Shown: positions 7,976 through 17,205 of the stretch, in pieces
How the letters are laid out: the number at the start of each line of letters is the position of its first letter
Numbering within the stretch: the stretch's first letter is position 1
Assembly: GCA_964560495.1 (NCBI GenBank)
Contig: CAZLMM010000007.1
Coordinates: 1-64,000, forward strand
Origin: UBA5069 sp964560495
GTDB taxonomy: Bacteria; Chloroflexota; Anaerolineae; Caldilineales; Caldilineaceae
Reading direction: 5' to 3'
Length of the DNA stretch: 64,000 nt
Notes under the pieces: model-generated
What the model saw: only the letters and a program-made list of their open reading frames with translations
Told to the model about the DNA's origin: nothing
Database searches by the model: none
Translations under genes and position numbers: made by a program

Positions 7976-9364
7976 ATGTCGAAGAAACTGTTGTTTGTCG
8001 TACTTGCTATTGTAGTGCTTGCCCTTGTCGCGTGCGCGCCGGCAGCCGCGCCCGCCCAGCCAGCGGCTGAGAGCGGCGGCGAAACGGCGGCGGAAGCGCC
8101 AGCTGCCAGCGGCGTCACAGAGCTCAACATTCTGTGGGCCCAATGGGACCCGGCCGATTATCTGCAACAGATCGGCGCGATGTATGAGGAAGCGACCGGC
8201 GTCAAGGTCAACGTGATCCAGGAGCCGTGGGGCACCTTTGGCGACCGCTTCTTCACCGAGATGGCGGCCGGCGGCGACGCCTGGGATATGGTGGTTGGCG
8301 ACAGCCAATGGCTCGGCCAATCGACGACAGCAGGTCACTATCTGGACATGACCGAGTTCCTGACCAGCACCGGGCTCAAGGATACGGTAACGCCAGCGAC
8401 GCTCACCTATTACGGCGAATACCCCACCGGTTCGGGCACCTATTGGGCCTATCCCACCGAGGGCGACGCCGACGGTTGGGCCTATCGCAAGGATCTCTTT
8501 GAGAACCCGGATGAGCAGGCTGCCTTCAAAGAGAAGTACGGCTATGACCTGGCTGTGCCCACCACCTACGCCGAGATGAAGGACATCGCCGAGTTCTTCA
8601 CCCGCCCCGACCAGGGACTGTATGGCGTCGCCATCTACACACAAAAGGACTACGACGCCATCACCATGGGCTACGAGAACATGCTTTTCTCGTGGGGCGC
8701 TGATTGGAAGGATGCCAATAACAACGTGATGGGCGTCATCAACTCGCCCGAGGCCATCGAAGCGCTGCAATACTACCGCGACCTGTATGAGTGCTGCCAG
8801 GCGCCTGGTCTGAGCAACGCCTTCTTCGCCGAAACCAATGACGCGTTCATCAGCGGTCAGGCGGCCATGGCCATGAATTACTTTGCCTTCTTCCCAGCCC
8901 TGGTGAATGCAAGCACCAACCCCAACTTCTATGACAAAGTGGGCTTCTTTGCTAACCCGGCTGGGCCAGGCGGCGCGCGTCACGCTGCGTTGGGCGGTCA
9001 GGGCATCAGCGTCATCTCCTACATCAGCCCAGAGCGTCAGCAGGCTGCGCTGGACTTCATCGAATGGTTTGGTCAGGATGACATCCAGGCCAAGTGGGCG
9101 GAAGTGGGCGGCTACACGACGAACAAGAAGGTCTTCGAGTCCGACGCCTTCCTGGATGCGACGCCCTACAACCGCGCCTTTGCCGAAACCATGACCTTTG
9201 TCAAGGACTTCTGGAACATTCCCGAATACGGCCAGTTGCTGGAGGTCGTCCAGCGCGAGCTCTCCAAGTTCGTTGTGGAGGGAGTAGGCACGGCGGAAGA
9301 AGCCCTGAATAACATCGCGACAGAGCACGACGCGATCCTGCGCGACGCCGGTTATATTCAGTAA
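7976..9364 (+). CDS. Carbohydrate ABC transporter, substrate-binding lipoprotein
   Basis: Extracellular family 1 solute-binding protein of 462 residues. The signal peptide ends in the lipobox LVAC with the acylated cysteine at position 20, followed by an Ala/Pro-rich linker, so it is a lipoprotein anchored outside the membrane. The mature part starts TELNILWAQWDPADYL and contains the usual motifs (GDAWDMVVGDSQWLG, AFISGQAAMAMNYFAFFP, GGQGISVIS). AGGAGG lies eight bases before the ATG, which decides this start over upstream in-frame codons. It delivers substrate to the two permeases that follow. A sugar-like ligand is inferred from family, not shown. Confidence 0.95.
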   Translation: MSKKLLFVVLAIVVLALVACAPAAAPAQPAAESGGETAAEAPAASGVTELNILWAQWDPADYLQQIGAMYEEATGVKVNVIQEPWGTFGDRFFTEMAAGGDAWDMVVGDSQWLGQSTTAGHYLDMTEFLTSTGLKDTVTPATLTYYGEYPTGSGTYWAYPTEGDADGWAYRKDLFENPDEQAAFKEKYGYDLAVPTTYAEMKDIAEFFTRPDQGLYGVAIYTQKDYDAITMGYENMLFSWGADWKDANNNVMGVINSPEAIEALQYYRDLYECCQAPGLSNAFFAETNDAFISGQAAMAMNYFAFFPALVNASTNPNFYDKVGFFANPAGPGGARHAALGGQGISVISYISPERQQAALDFIEWFGQDDIQAKWAEVGGYTTNKKVFESDAFLDATPYNRAFAETMTFVKDFWNIPEYGQLLEVVQRELSKFVVEGVGTAEEALNNIATEHDAILRDAGYIQ

Positions 9365-9371
9365 GTGAGGG

Positions 9372-9449
9372 GATGAGGTCTTGGGGTTGTGAGGTCATGG
9401 GTTGGCGAGCGAGTCGCCGACAGACCTCAAAACCCCAAGACCTCGCATC
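9372..9449. repeat. Word hairpin 4
   Basis: Large inverted repeat (arms 9372-9396 and 9423-9449, imperfect by two bases) between the binding protein and the first permease. Each arm contains GAGGTC twice around a CTTGGGGTT block. The central loop has its own small GGCGAGCGAGTCGCC hairpin. It might tune expression of the permeases relative to the binding protein. Confidence 0.85.
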
Positions 9450-9480
9450 AAAAAAACGCGCACCCGCAACGAGGCAAGCC

Positions 9481-10446
9481 ATGTCCGTATCTGCGCCAGC
9501 GAAAGTCGCACAGCACAGTCAGCCGATGCCGGTCAGCCGGCAGCGCCACCTGAGCGACACCGCCATTCGCAACCTGTTCATCTTTCCGACGCTGCTCCTG
9601 CTCGTCCTGATGAACGTCTTTCCTCTTTTCTACAGTCTCTATCTGAGCTTCACCGAGTACTCGGCCATCGCTCGCAAACCGCCGGAATGGGTTGGTTTCC
9701 AGAATTACATCGATATCCTGACCAACGAACAACTCTGGCATTACTTCGGCACAACGGGCAAATATGCCCTGTTCACAGTCTCGTTACAGGTGATCTTTGG
9801 CTTTGCCCTGGCCATGTTGGTCAAGGAGAAGTTCCGCGGCAGCGGCGTCGTCACCACTCTGATCCTGGTGCCCATGATGCTCTCGCCGGTGGTTGTTGGC
9901 CTCTTCTGGAAGTACATGTATAACCCCACCTGGGGCTATCTCAACTTCCTGCTCGGCTTCCTCAACCCGGCCAACGCGCCCGACTGGCTTGCCAGCTCAT
10001 GGGCCAGAGTTCCCGTTCCAGGGTTGGCCTTGTGGGCTGTCGTTTTTGTAGACGTGTGGATGTGGACCCCGTTCGTCATGCTCTTGGTGCTCTCTGGCCT
10101 CAAGGCCATTCCAGATTATCTTTATGAGGCCGCGTCCATCGACCGCGCCAGCTCCTGGTTTCAGTTCTGGCGCATCACCGTACCCCAGGTGGCGCCGTTG
10201 CTGCTCATCGCCATCCTCTTCCGCACCATCGAGGCGCTCAAATCCTTCGATCTCGTGATGGGCATGACGGGCGGCGGACCGGGCGACCAAACCGAAGTGA
10301 TTGCGGTCAATCTCTACCGCGTTGCGTTTCTGGGGCAATGGCAGACTGGCTACGCCAGCGCCATGGCCTACATCGTTCTCATCATCATCATTGCCATCAG
10401 CAATCTCTATATCAAATATCTGAACCAGATGAGAGGGGAGGGCTAG
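9481..10446 (+). CDS. Sugar ABC transporter permease, MalF/UgpA-like
   Basis: Inner-membrane permease of the binding-protein-dependent family, 321 residues, about six membrane helices starting at LFIFPTLLLLVLMNVFPLFY. The EAA loop that docks the ATPase is seen as LYEAASIDRASSWFQFWRITVP. The conserved MTGGGPGDQTEV follows. The start at 9481 has GAGG seven bases upstream; an earlier in-frame ATG lies inside the intergenic hairpin and is unlikely. Only three bases separate its stop from the next permease. Confidence 0.93.
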   Translation: MSVSAPAKVAQHSQPMPVSRQRHLSDTAIRNLFIFPTLLLLVLMNVFPLFYSLYLSFTEYSAIARKPPEWVGFQNYIDILTNEQLWHYFGTTGKYALFTVSLQVIFGFALAMLVKEKFRGSGVVTTLILVPMMLSPVVVGLFWKYMYNPTWGYLNFLLGFLNPANAPDWLASSWARVPVPGLALWAVVFVDVWMWTPFVMLLVLSGLKAIPDYLYEAASIDRASSWFQFWRITVPQVAPLLLIAILFRTIEALKSFDLVMGMTGGGPGDQTEVIAVNLYRVAFLGQWQTGYASAMAYIVLIIIIAISNLYIKYLNQMRGEG

Positions 10447-10449
10447 GTC

Positions 10450-11448
10450 ATGGCAAGTTTCGCCGAAGTCGGCCCTGGCCGCCCAGTAACCGAGTCGACG
10501 CGTGTAGACAAGATCACGCCGGCGGCCCGGGCTGCCCACAATGCGCGCGCTGCCATCGTGATCGCCTTTGCCATCATCGGGTTGATCCCCATCATTGTCA
10601 TGGTCGTCACTGCCTTCAAGACGCGCGCCGACGTGGTGGCTGTGCCGCCCAAGATCGCCTTCGAGCCAACGCTGGAAGGCTTCGTTTTTTTGCTCACCGA
10701 GCGCGCGCTGCTGCCGCCAGCCAGCCTGGAAGAGGCAAAGACCAACGTTGACCAGCTGAACTGGATCGAGCGCGTCGCTTTGGAAAGCGGTCAGCAGATC
10801 ACCGGCGCCAGCGACTACGTGCGCCGCCTGTGGAATTCTGTCGTCATCGCTGGTCTTTCCACCTTGTTTTCAGTGACATTGGGTGTCTTCGCCGCCTATG
10901 CCTTCAGTCGGTTTCCCTTGCCTGGCAAGAACGACGTGCTCTTTTTCATCCTGAGCACGCGCATGTTGCCTGCCGTCGTCGTCACAATTCCCCTCTTTCT
11001 CATGTATCGCCAGCTGGGTCTCCACGATACGCACCTGGGCATGGTGCTGCTCTACACGGCCTTCAACCTTTCGCTGGCCGTATGGCTGCTCAAAGGCTTC
11101 ATCGACGAGATCCCCAAGGAGTATGAGGAGGCTGCGTTGGTGGACGGCTATTCGCGCCTCCAGGCTTTTCGCAAGATCGTACTGCCGCAAGCCGCCACTG
11201 GCATTGCCGCAACCACGGTCTTCTGCCTGATCTTTGCCTGGAATGAATATGCCTTTGCCCTCATGCTCACCAGCGACACAGCCCGCACTGCGCCGCCCAG
11301 CATCGCCACTATGCTGGGGCGCGGCGGCATCGAATGGTCGGCCATCGCCGCCGGCAGCCTGGGATTCTTGATTCCCGTGGTGATCGTGACATTTGCCCTG
11401 CGCAAGTACCTGCTGCGGGGCGTCACCTTTGGCGCTATCCGTCAATGA
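10450..11448 (+). CDS. Sugar ABC transporter permease, MalG/UgpE-like
   Basis: Second membrane subunit, 332 residues. After a long cytoplasmic N-terminus a first helix runs from about residue 32 (AIVIAFAIIGLIPIIVMVVTAF). The EAA loop is YEEAALVDGYSRLQAFRKIVLP. The region between the first helix and the core (about 65-120) is longer than usual and hydrophilic. It pairs with the upstream permease, with which it is nearly overlapping. Confidence 0.93.
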   Translation: MASFAEVGPGRPVTESTRVDKITPAARAAHNARAAIVIAFAIIGLIPIIVMVVTAFKTRADVVAVPPKIAFEPTLEGFVFLLTERALLPPASLEEAKTNVDQLNWIERVALESGQQITGASDYVRRLWNSVVIAGLSTLFSVTLGVFAAYAFSRFPLPGKNDVLFFILSTRMLPAVVVTIPLFLMYRQLGLHDTHLGMVLLYTAFNLSLAVWLLKGFIDEIPKEYEEAALVDGYSRLQAFRKIVLPQAATGIAATTVFCLIFAWNEYAFALMLTSDTARTAPPSIATMLGRGGIEWSAIAAGSLGFLIPVVIVTFALRKYLLRGVTFGAIRQ

Positions 11449-11558
11449 CTTTGATTGGTCAGCGACTATGATTTGTGGGATTGAATGACGGACTATGATG
11501 AACGATAAGCAATTTTTGTTGGCGCGAGGCGTCGTCAACCCTATGACGAGGGCGTGTC

Positions 11559-12668
11559 ATGGCGACGATTGAACTGCAACAGGTGGAGAAACGTTTTGGC
11601 AGCGCCTATGCAGTCAAGCCCATGAACTTGACCATCGACGACGGCGAATTCGTGGCCTTGCTGGGGCCGTCGGGCTGCGGCAAGACGACCACCCTGCGCA
11701 TGATCTCCGGCTTGGAGGCGGTGACCTCCGGCGTCATCACTCTGGACGGCAAGAACGTCACGTGGCTCAAGCCGGCCGACCGCAACATGGCTTTTGTGTT
11801 TCAGTTTTATGCGCTCTATCCTCACCTGAGCGTGCGCGACAATATCTCATTCCCGTTGCGCGCCGAGGGAATGCCCCGCGGCGAAATCGACAAGCGCGTC
11901 GGTGAAGTTGTCGAGATACTGCGCATCGGGCACTTGCTCAAGCTACGACCCGCCAAGCTGAGCGGCGGCGACCGTCAGCGTTGCGCGCTGGCGCGGGCGT
12001 TGGTGCGACGACCCGCGGCTTTCCTCATGGACGAACCGTTGGGCGCGCTGGACGCCGAGTTCCGTGAATCCATGCGCGCCGAAATCAAGAGGCTCCACCT
12101 GGACCTGAACGCCACGACAGTCTACGTCACCCACGACCAGGTGGAGGCCATGGCCATGGCCGACCGCATCGTGGTCATGTCTGCGGCGGAGGTGCAGCAG
12201 GTGGGCGCGCCGGCCCAGGTTTATTACGATCCGGCTAACCTTTTCGTCGCCCGCTTCATCGGCAGTCCCGGCATGAATTTGATCGAAGGGCGGCTGACAC
12301 GCGACGTTATCGAGCTGCCCGGACAAGGCAATCGCCTGATCCCACCTGCACAGCAGCTTTCATTTCTGCGCACAGCCCTGACAAGCGAAGACGCAATCAT
12401 CGTCGGCTTCCGTCCCGAAGCGGCGGCGCTCTCGGACAAGGGCGGAGTGGCGGGGGAGGTCTACGCCGTAGATATGCACGGCGCGTATAAACTATTGCAT
12501 GTGGCCCTGGCCGATGATGTCATCGTCCACGTGCGCGCCGATCGCCAGGTGCACTATCCCATCGGCGCTGTGGTGCGCTTCGACATCCAACCGGAGATGG
12601 AGCGATTTTTCGACCCAACGACTGAGCGGGCCATTGGTCGAAACAATGGACAGGAGAGCGCACGATGA
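11559..12668 (+). CDS. ABC transporter ATPase, MalK/UgpC-like, first of two
   Basis: Energises the sugar importer. Walker A GPSGCGKTT at 36-44, Q-loop FVFQFYALYPH, signature LSGGDRQ at 134-140, Walker B FLMDEP at 155-160 and switch histidine in YVTHDQVEAMAMADR. The C-terminal third is a MOP/TOBE-like regulatory domain. Two positions depart from the usual MalK form: LSGGD in place of LSGGQ, and D-loop GALDAEF in place of SNLDAKL. It overlaps the next ATPase gene by four bases, implying coupled translation and a heterodimer. A 110-base gap with a repeated GACTATGAT precedes it. Confidence 0.93.
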   Translation: MATIELQQVEKRFGSAYAVKPMNLTIDDGEFVALLGPSGCGKTTTLRMISGLEAVTSGVITLDGKNVTWLKPADRNMAFVFQFYALYPHLSVRDNISFPLRAEGMPRGEIDKRVGEVVEILRIGHLLKLRPAKLSGGDRQRCALARALVRRPAAFLMDEPLGALDAEFRESMRAEIKRLHLDLNATTVYVTHDQVEAMAMADRIVVMSAAEVQQVGAPAQVYYDPANLFVARFIGSPGMNLIEGRLTRDVIELPGQGNRLIPPAQQLSFLRTALTSEDAIIVGFRPEAAALSDKGGVAGEVYAVDMHGAYKLLHVALADDVIVHVRADRQVHYPIGAVVRFDIQPEMERFFDPTTERAIGRNNGQESAR

Positions 12669-13723
12669 GCAGCGTTGAACTGCGCAACATCGCCAAACGC
12701 TTTAGCGACGTGGTTGCGCTGAACGATGTCTCCTTCACCGTCAAGGATAAGGAGTTTTTCGTCCTGTTAGGGCCCACAGGCGCCGGCAAGACGACGACCT
12801 TGCGCCTGATTGCGGCGCTCTCCAGGCAGGACAGCGGCAGCATTCTGTTCGATGGCGAGTCGGTGGACGAACTCACTCCCGCAGATCGCGATGTGGCCAT
12901 GGTCTTCCAGCAGTATTCGCTCTATCCCACCATGACCGTTTTCGACAACCTGGCTTTCCCCCTGCGCTCGCCCATGCGCAAAACGCCGGAGACGACGATC
13001 CGCACGCGAGTGACCGAGGTGGCCGAAACGCTGCGCATCAGCCACCTGCTGGGGCGCAAGACTGCGCGTCTGTCGGGCGGCGAGATGCAACGCGTGGCCA
13101 TTGGCCGCGCCATCGTGCGCAACCCACGGGTCTTCTTGATGGATGAGCCGCTTTCCAACCTGGACGCCAAACTGCGCGAGGCGCTGCGCATCGAGCTGCA
13201 ACATCTGCAAAAGACCCAGGGCGACACGACCATCTTCGTCACCCACGACCAGATCGAGGCGTTGACCATGGCCGACCGCATTGCAGTGCTAGACAAGGGG
13301 CGCATCATCCAGATTGGCTCGCCCGACGATATCTATGATCGACCCGTCACGACTTTTGTGGCGACGCTGGTCGGAGCGCCGCGCATCAACCTGTTGGATG
13401 CTCGCCAGGAGAACGGCGGCATTGCCATCGAAGGAAGCGAGCTGCGCTTGCACGCTCCTTCCCATGACAGCCCGCCAGGGCGGATTCAGGTGGGTATTCG
13501 CCCCGAGGACATTACGCTCAACGACCAGGGTGACTGCGTCGGGCAGGTGATCCTTACCGAACCCCTGGGTGTAGAGACGATCATCCACATTCGTTCAGGC
13601 AGCCAGACGTTGCTCAGCCTGCACCAGGGGATCAGCAACGTGCGCGTCGGCGAGAATGTGCGGTTTGGCATCAAAGAGGATCGACTGCATTGCTTTGGCG
13701 CCGACGGACGGCGGCTCGCCTGA
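12665..13723 (+). CDS. ABC transporter ATPase, MalK/UgpC-like, second of two
   Basis: Partner ATPase of 352 residues. Walker A GPTGAGKTT at 36-44, Q-loop MVFQQYSLYPTMTV, signature LSGGEMQ at 136-142, Walker B FLMDEP, a canonical D-loop SNLDAKL and switch FVTHDQIEALTMADR. TOBE-like domains follow (GIRPEDI near 270). Its start overlaps the stop of the first ATPase (ATGA). Two dissimilar ATPases in one importer operon recall the glycerol importer pair GlpS/GlpT rather than the MalK homodimer. Confidence 0.93.
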   Translation: MSSVELRNIAKRFSDVVALNDVSFTVKDKEFFVLLGPTGAGKTTTLRLIAALSRQDSGSILFDGESVDELTPADRDVAMVFQQYSLYPTMTVFDNLAFPLRSPMRKTPETTIRTRVTEVAETLRISHLLGRKTARLSGGEMQRVAIGRAIVRNPRVFLMDEPLSNLDAKLREALRIELQHLQKTQGDTTIFVTHDQIEALTMADRIAVLDKGRIIQIGSPDDIYDRPVTTFVATLVGAPRINLLDARQENGGIAIEGSELRLHAPSHDSPPGRIQVGIRPEDITLNDQGDCVGQVILTEPLGVETIIHIRSGSQTLLSLHQGISNVRVGENVRFGIKEDRLHCFGADGRRLA

Positions 13724-13909
13724 GATGTTTTGTATGCCCAGGCTTGGGAGAGCGACTTGCTCGTCGCGCCAAAGCCTGATGTAGCAGTGTAGACGCTTTG
13801 TCTTCGGCGCTGTTGGACAGCGTTGCCGAGGGCGATGTGGGGCAAGGGTTGATGGCCGCTGGTTACGATAGGCTGGTGGTCATCGAATCCTTCACCGCCA
13901 AGGTGAATC

Positions 13910-14042
13910 ATAGGCGCGGCTTGCAGCCGCACGAACACAGCAAACATGTGCGATTGAGAATCGCACCTATCGCGCAGGCAATCGTAGGTGCGGCTCGCAG
14001 TCGCACGAACAGCAGACATGTGCGATTGAGAATCGCACCTAC
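13910..14042. repeat. BIME-like double hairpins, tandem copies 2 and 3
   Basis: Two tandem copies (13910-13970 and 13984-14042) of the double hairpin first seen at 6695: a TGCGGCT...AGCCGCA-type stem, a spacer with CAGCA(A/G)ACATG, then TGCGATTGAGAATCGCACCTA. They fill the 340-base gap between the transporter genes and the oxidoreductase. The rest of that gap (13724-13909) holds nothing I recognise. They may act as a processing or attenuation site inside a long transcript. Confidence 0.9.
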
Positions 14043-14064
14043 ATCAACTTTTTTGGAGGCAAAA

Positions 14065-15258
14065 ATGAGCGAATCCACTGGTTTTACGACAATGGCTGCG
14101 GCTGGCGCCGAAGAAGAAGCGCCGGTCGTCGGCGTCGGCATGCTGGGCTACGCCTTCATGGGCAAAGCGCACAGCAACGCGTTCAAGACCATCCCCTACA
14201 TGATCTACCCGCCGCCAGCGATTCCGCGCATGGTGGCGATTGCCGGGCGCAATGAAGAGGCTGTTTCGGTAGCGGCCCGGCGCTTCGGCTACGAGAAATA
14301 CTACACCGACTGGCGCGCCCTGGTGGAAGACCCGGATGTGCAGCTGTTGGATAACGGCGGACCCAACGACGCGCACCTGGAGCCTTCCTTGCTGGCTGCC
14401 CAGTTGGGCAAGCACGTCTTGTGCGAGAAGCCCCTGGGTCGCACGGCTGCCGAGTCCAAAGAGATGTGGGATGGCGTGGAGAAGGCCGGCATCAAACACA
14501 TGGTGGCTTTCAACTATCGTTTCGTACCGGCTGTGCGTCAGATCCGCTACCTGATCGAGTCGGGCGCGCTGGGGCGCATCTATCACTTCCGCGCAGTCTA
14601 TCTGCAAGAGTGGATCATGCCCCACTACAACATGCCTATGATTTGGCGCTTACAGAAGAAGGTCGCCGGCAGCGGTTCCCTGGGCGACCTGGGTGCACAC
14701 ATCATCGATCTGGCCCACTACTTGGTGGGCGGCTTCAGCAGTGTGGCCGCGCTGACCAAGACCTTCATCCCTGAGCGACCCTGGGGCGACGGGACGATGG
14801 GCAAGGTGGATGTGGACGACGCGTTTGTGGCCGCAGTAGAGTTCGAAAACGGCGCGGTGGGCACGCTGGAGGCGACGCGTTTTGCCGGCGGCCACAAGAA
14901 TTCCAACTGCTTCGAGATCAACGGCGAGAAAGGCAGCGTCCGCTTCAATCTGGAGCGTATGAATGAGATGGAGGTCTTCTGGGTGGGAGACCAGCCCAAA
15001 GAGACTCAGGGCTTCCGCACAGTGCTAGTCAGCGAAGGCTATCATCCCTGGTGGCAGTATTGGTGGCCGCAAGGTCACATGATCGGCTGGGAACACACCT
15101 TCATCCACGAGATCAGCCACCTGCTCGACTGCATCGTCAATGACAAACCCGTGGGTCCCCACGGCGCCACCTTCGAGGATGGCTACCGGGCCGCGGTGGT
15201 CTGCGACGCAGTGGAGGAATCGGCCATGAGCAGGCGGATCGTGGATGTGAGGTATTGA
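14065..15258 (+). CDS. Gfo/Idh/MocA family NAD(P)-dependent oxidoreductase
   Basis: Sugar or polyol dehydrogenase-like enzyme of 397 residues. The N-terminal Rossmann motif is GVGMLGYAFMG at 23-33, and the family lysine lies in CEKPLG (K122). The C-terminal alpha/beta substrate domain contains NYRFVPAVRQIR, LGDLGAHIIDLAHYLVG (a typical Gfo/Idh/MocA motif with the catalytic histidine) and FEDGYRAAVVCDAVEESA. GGAGG lies seven bases before this ATG; codons further upstream fall in the BIME-like repeats. It probably oxidises the imported sugar or a derivative. Confidence 0.92.
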   Translation: MSESTGFTTMAAAGAEEEAPVVGVGMLGYAFMGKAHSNAFKTIPYMIYPPPAIPRMVAIAGRNEEAVSVAARRFGYEKYYTDWRALVEDPDVQLLDNGGPNDAHLEPSLLAAQLGKHVLCEKPLGRTAAESKEMWDGVEKAGIKHMVAFNYRFVPAVRQIRYLIESGALGRIYHFRAVYLQEWIMPHYNMPMIWRLQKKVAGSGSLGDLGAHIIDLAHYLVGGFSSVAALTKTFIPERPWGDGTMGKVDVDDAFVAAVEFENGAVGTLEATRFAGGHKNSNCFEINGEKGSVRFNLERMNEMEVFWVGDQPKETQGFRTVLVSEGYHPWWQYWWPQGHMIGWEHTFIHEISHLLDCIVNDKPVGPHGATFEDGYRAAVVCDAVEESAMSRRIVDVRY

Positions 15259-15262
15259 TGTC

Positions 15263-15679
15263 ATGCCAAAACAACGCCTGCGGGTGAACATGCCATTGGT
15301 GATCATCAGCGCAATCCTGGTGATTCTGGGCGTTTCTGCCAATTACTACATTACCGCGACCATCCCGCCGGAGCAACTGGCGAGAAACGTGCTGTTGAGC
15401 GCGCTGCCTTTCATCCTCATCTTCGTCGCCATCGTGCTCATCTTCATCGCCAGCATCCAGTTCGCCAGCAGCGTCCTCAGCGGCAGGATCGCAGGGCGTC
15501 CCTACCGGATCATTGAGGGGGTGGTCATCTTCGGCATCCTCTTTGGCGTCTTCGGCATCTTTCAGCCCTGGGTCTTTGCCCTCTATCCGGTGGGTTTCGT
15601 CGTTCTCTTTGTCTCGACCCTGTGGTTCATCCTGTGGAGCCACGTCCAGCCCAAACGCCAGATGATCTACGAGGAATAG
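15263..15679 (+). CDS. Small integral membrane protein
   Basis: 138 residues with four predicted membrane helices: about 10-30 (PLVIISAILVILGVS), 45-75 (LPFILIFVAIVLIFIAS), 86-105 (IIEGVVIFGILFGVFGIF) and 108-128 (ALYPVGFVVLFVSTLWFIL). I do not recognise a named family. It lies four bases after the oxidoreductase and one base before the FAD oxidase, so it is almost certainly co-translated. It might anchor the FAD/Fe-S oxidase pair or link it to the quinone pool. Confidence 0.7.
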   Translation: MPKQRLRVNMPLVIISAILVILGVSANYYITATIPPEQLARNVLLSALPFILIFVAIVLIFIASIQFASSVLSGRIAGRPYRIIEGVVIFGILFGVFGIFQPWVFALYPVGFVVLFVSTLWFILWSHVQPKRQMIYEE

Positions 15680-15680
15680 G

Positions 15681-17114
15681 ATGGAACACGCCCGCTTCAA
15701 CTTCGAGATGATCCGCAGCGAGATCGAGGAGATCGTCGGCCCGGAATACGTGCGCTGCGACGAGACCTCGCGGCTCATCTACTCCACCGACTGGTCATGG
15801 ATGCCCCAGATGTGGCTCGACCGCGGTCGTCGATTGCCCACGCCCGACTATATCGTCCATCCGGCCACGGTGGAGCAGATCTCCGAGCTGTTGATCCTGG
15901 CCAACAAACACCGCCTGCCCGTTGTGCCGTGGGGCGGCGGCTCGGGCACCCAGGGCGGCGCAGCACCCATCCACGGCGGGATCATCCTGGACCTGAAGCG
16001 CCTGGACCGCATCCTCGCCATCGACGAAGTCTCGCTCTCGGTGACTGCGCAGGCCGGCGTTATCGGCCAGCAGTTGGAGTGGGCGCTCAATGAGCGCGGG
16101 TTGATGCTTCCCCACTACCCGGCGTCGGCCAACTGCGCCACCGTCGGCGGCTATCTTGCGCCGCGCGGCAGCGGCACCATCAGCACCAAATATGGCAAGA
16201 TCGAAGACATGGTTCTGGCCATGCAGGTCGTCCTGCCCACCGGCGAGGTGATCCGCACGGCGCCTGTGCCCCAACACGCGGCCGGCCCAGACTGGCCGCC
16301 CCTGTTCCTCGGCTCGGAAGGAACCTTTGGCGTCATCACCGAGGCCACCTTGCAAGTGGACTATCTGCCCGAGGCGCGGTTGCTGCGCGCCGTGCTCTTC
16401 GACAGCCTGAGCAACGCGCTGGAAGCCGGTCGCCGCATCATGACCCGCCGGCTTCAGCCCATGGTGGTGCGCCTCTACGACCCGGAATCGACCGCGTCCC
16501 ATGTGCGCAATGTCCTGGAGTATGATTTCCACGGGGCATACATGGTCATCGGCTTCGATGGCGACCCGGACATCGCGGCGCTGCAAGAGCAAAAAGCCAT
16601 GTCTATCGTTGCCGACCTGGGCGGCCAAGACCTGGGGCGCGGGCCGGGTGAACGTTGGTGGGAGCATCGTTATGATTTCTATTATCCGCCCAAAAGCCTC
16701 AAGCTGCCGTGGATGTACGGCACCACCGAGACCGTGAGCACCTATGACAAGATCGAGCGCATCTACTGGGCTGAGAAGAAGGCCGTGGAAGAGGGCTTTG
16801 GCGAGTGGAAGATCAAGTTCACCGGCCACTTCTCCCACTGGTTTCACTGGGGCTCCATGCTCTACTCGCGCTTTGTCATCGAGGAGCCGCCCCAGGACGC
16901 CGAGGAAGCCCTGCGCCTGCACAACCGGGTATGGAACGCAGCCATGACGGCAGTGATGGAGAACGGCGGCATGGTCAATGAGCATCACGGTGTGGGGCTG
17001 AAATTGGCGCGCTTCATGCGGCGTCAATATGGCGCAGCCTGGCCGTTCCTGACGCGGCTCAAGCAGACCATCGACCCCAACGGCATCATGAACCCTGGCA
17101 AAACAGGATTTTAG
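15681..17114 (+). CDS. FAD-linked oxidase, GlcD-like (2-hydroxy-acid type)
   Basis: Flavoprotein of the FAD-binding-4 / FAD-oxidase C family, 477 residues. PCMH-type FAD domain: VVPWGGGSGTQGGAAP near 77-92, CATVGGYLAPRGSG near 153, LFLGSEGTFGVITEATL near 210. The C-terminal cap holds EHHGVGLKLARF and ends IDPNGIMNPGKTGF, as in glycolate oxidase GlcD and D-lactate dehydrogenases. The next gene is a GlcF-like Fe-S protein, so electrons probably pass from a hydroxy-acid or alditol substrate through FAD and Fe-S centres to quinone. Confidence 0.9.
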   Translation: MEHARFNFEMIRSEIEEIVGPEYVRCDETSRLIYSTDWSWMPQMWLDRGRRLPTPDYIVHPATVEQISELLILANKHRLPVVPWGGGSGTQGGAAPIHGGIILDLKRLDRILAIDEVSLSVTAQAGVIGQQLEWALNERGLMLPHYPASANCATVGGYLAPRGSGTISTKYGKIEDMVLAMQVVLPTGEVIRTAPVPQHAAGPDWPPLFLGSEGTFGVITEATLQVDYLPEARLLRAVLFDSLSNALEAGRRIMTRRLQPMVVRLYDPESTASHVRNVLEYDFHGAYMVIGFDGDPDIAALQEQKAMSIVADLGGQDLGRGPGERWWEHRYDFYYPPKSLKLPWMYGTTETVSTYDKIERIYWAEKKAVEEGFGEWKIKFTGHFSHWFHWGSMLYSRFVIEEPPQDAEEALRLHNRVWNAAMTAVMENGGMVNEHHGVGLKLARFMRRQYGAAWPFLTRLKQTIDPNGIMNPGKTGF

Positions 17115-17126
17115 AAAGAGAAAAAG

Positions 17127-17187
17127 ATTGGAGAATAGAGATTGGAGATTGCTCGCTCAATCTCCAATCTCTGATCTCCAATCTCCA
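17127..17187. repeat. Word hairpin 5
   Basis: Inverted repeat between the FAD oxidase and its Fe-S partner, arms about 17127-17152 and 17159-17187. Both arms are made of the word GATTGGAGA or its complement, repeated two to three times. It has no U-tract. Confidence 0.85.
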
Positions 17188-17205
17188 TTTACCGACAAAC
17201 CCATC

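Noticed and set aside
7898..9328. A 476-codon minus-strand open frame
   Set aside because: Antisense to the substrate-binding lipoprotein; no family blocks.
13798..14064. N-terminal extension of the Gfo/Idh/MocA gene
   Set aside because: The extra codons read through the tandem double hairpins; a strong ribosome site sits at 14065.
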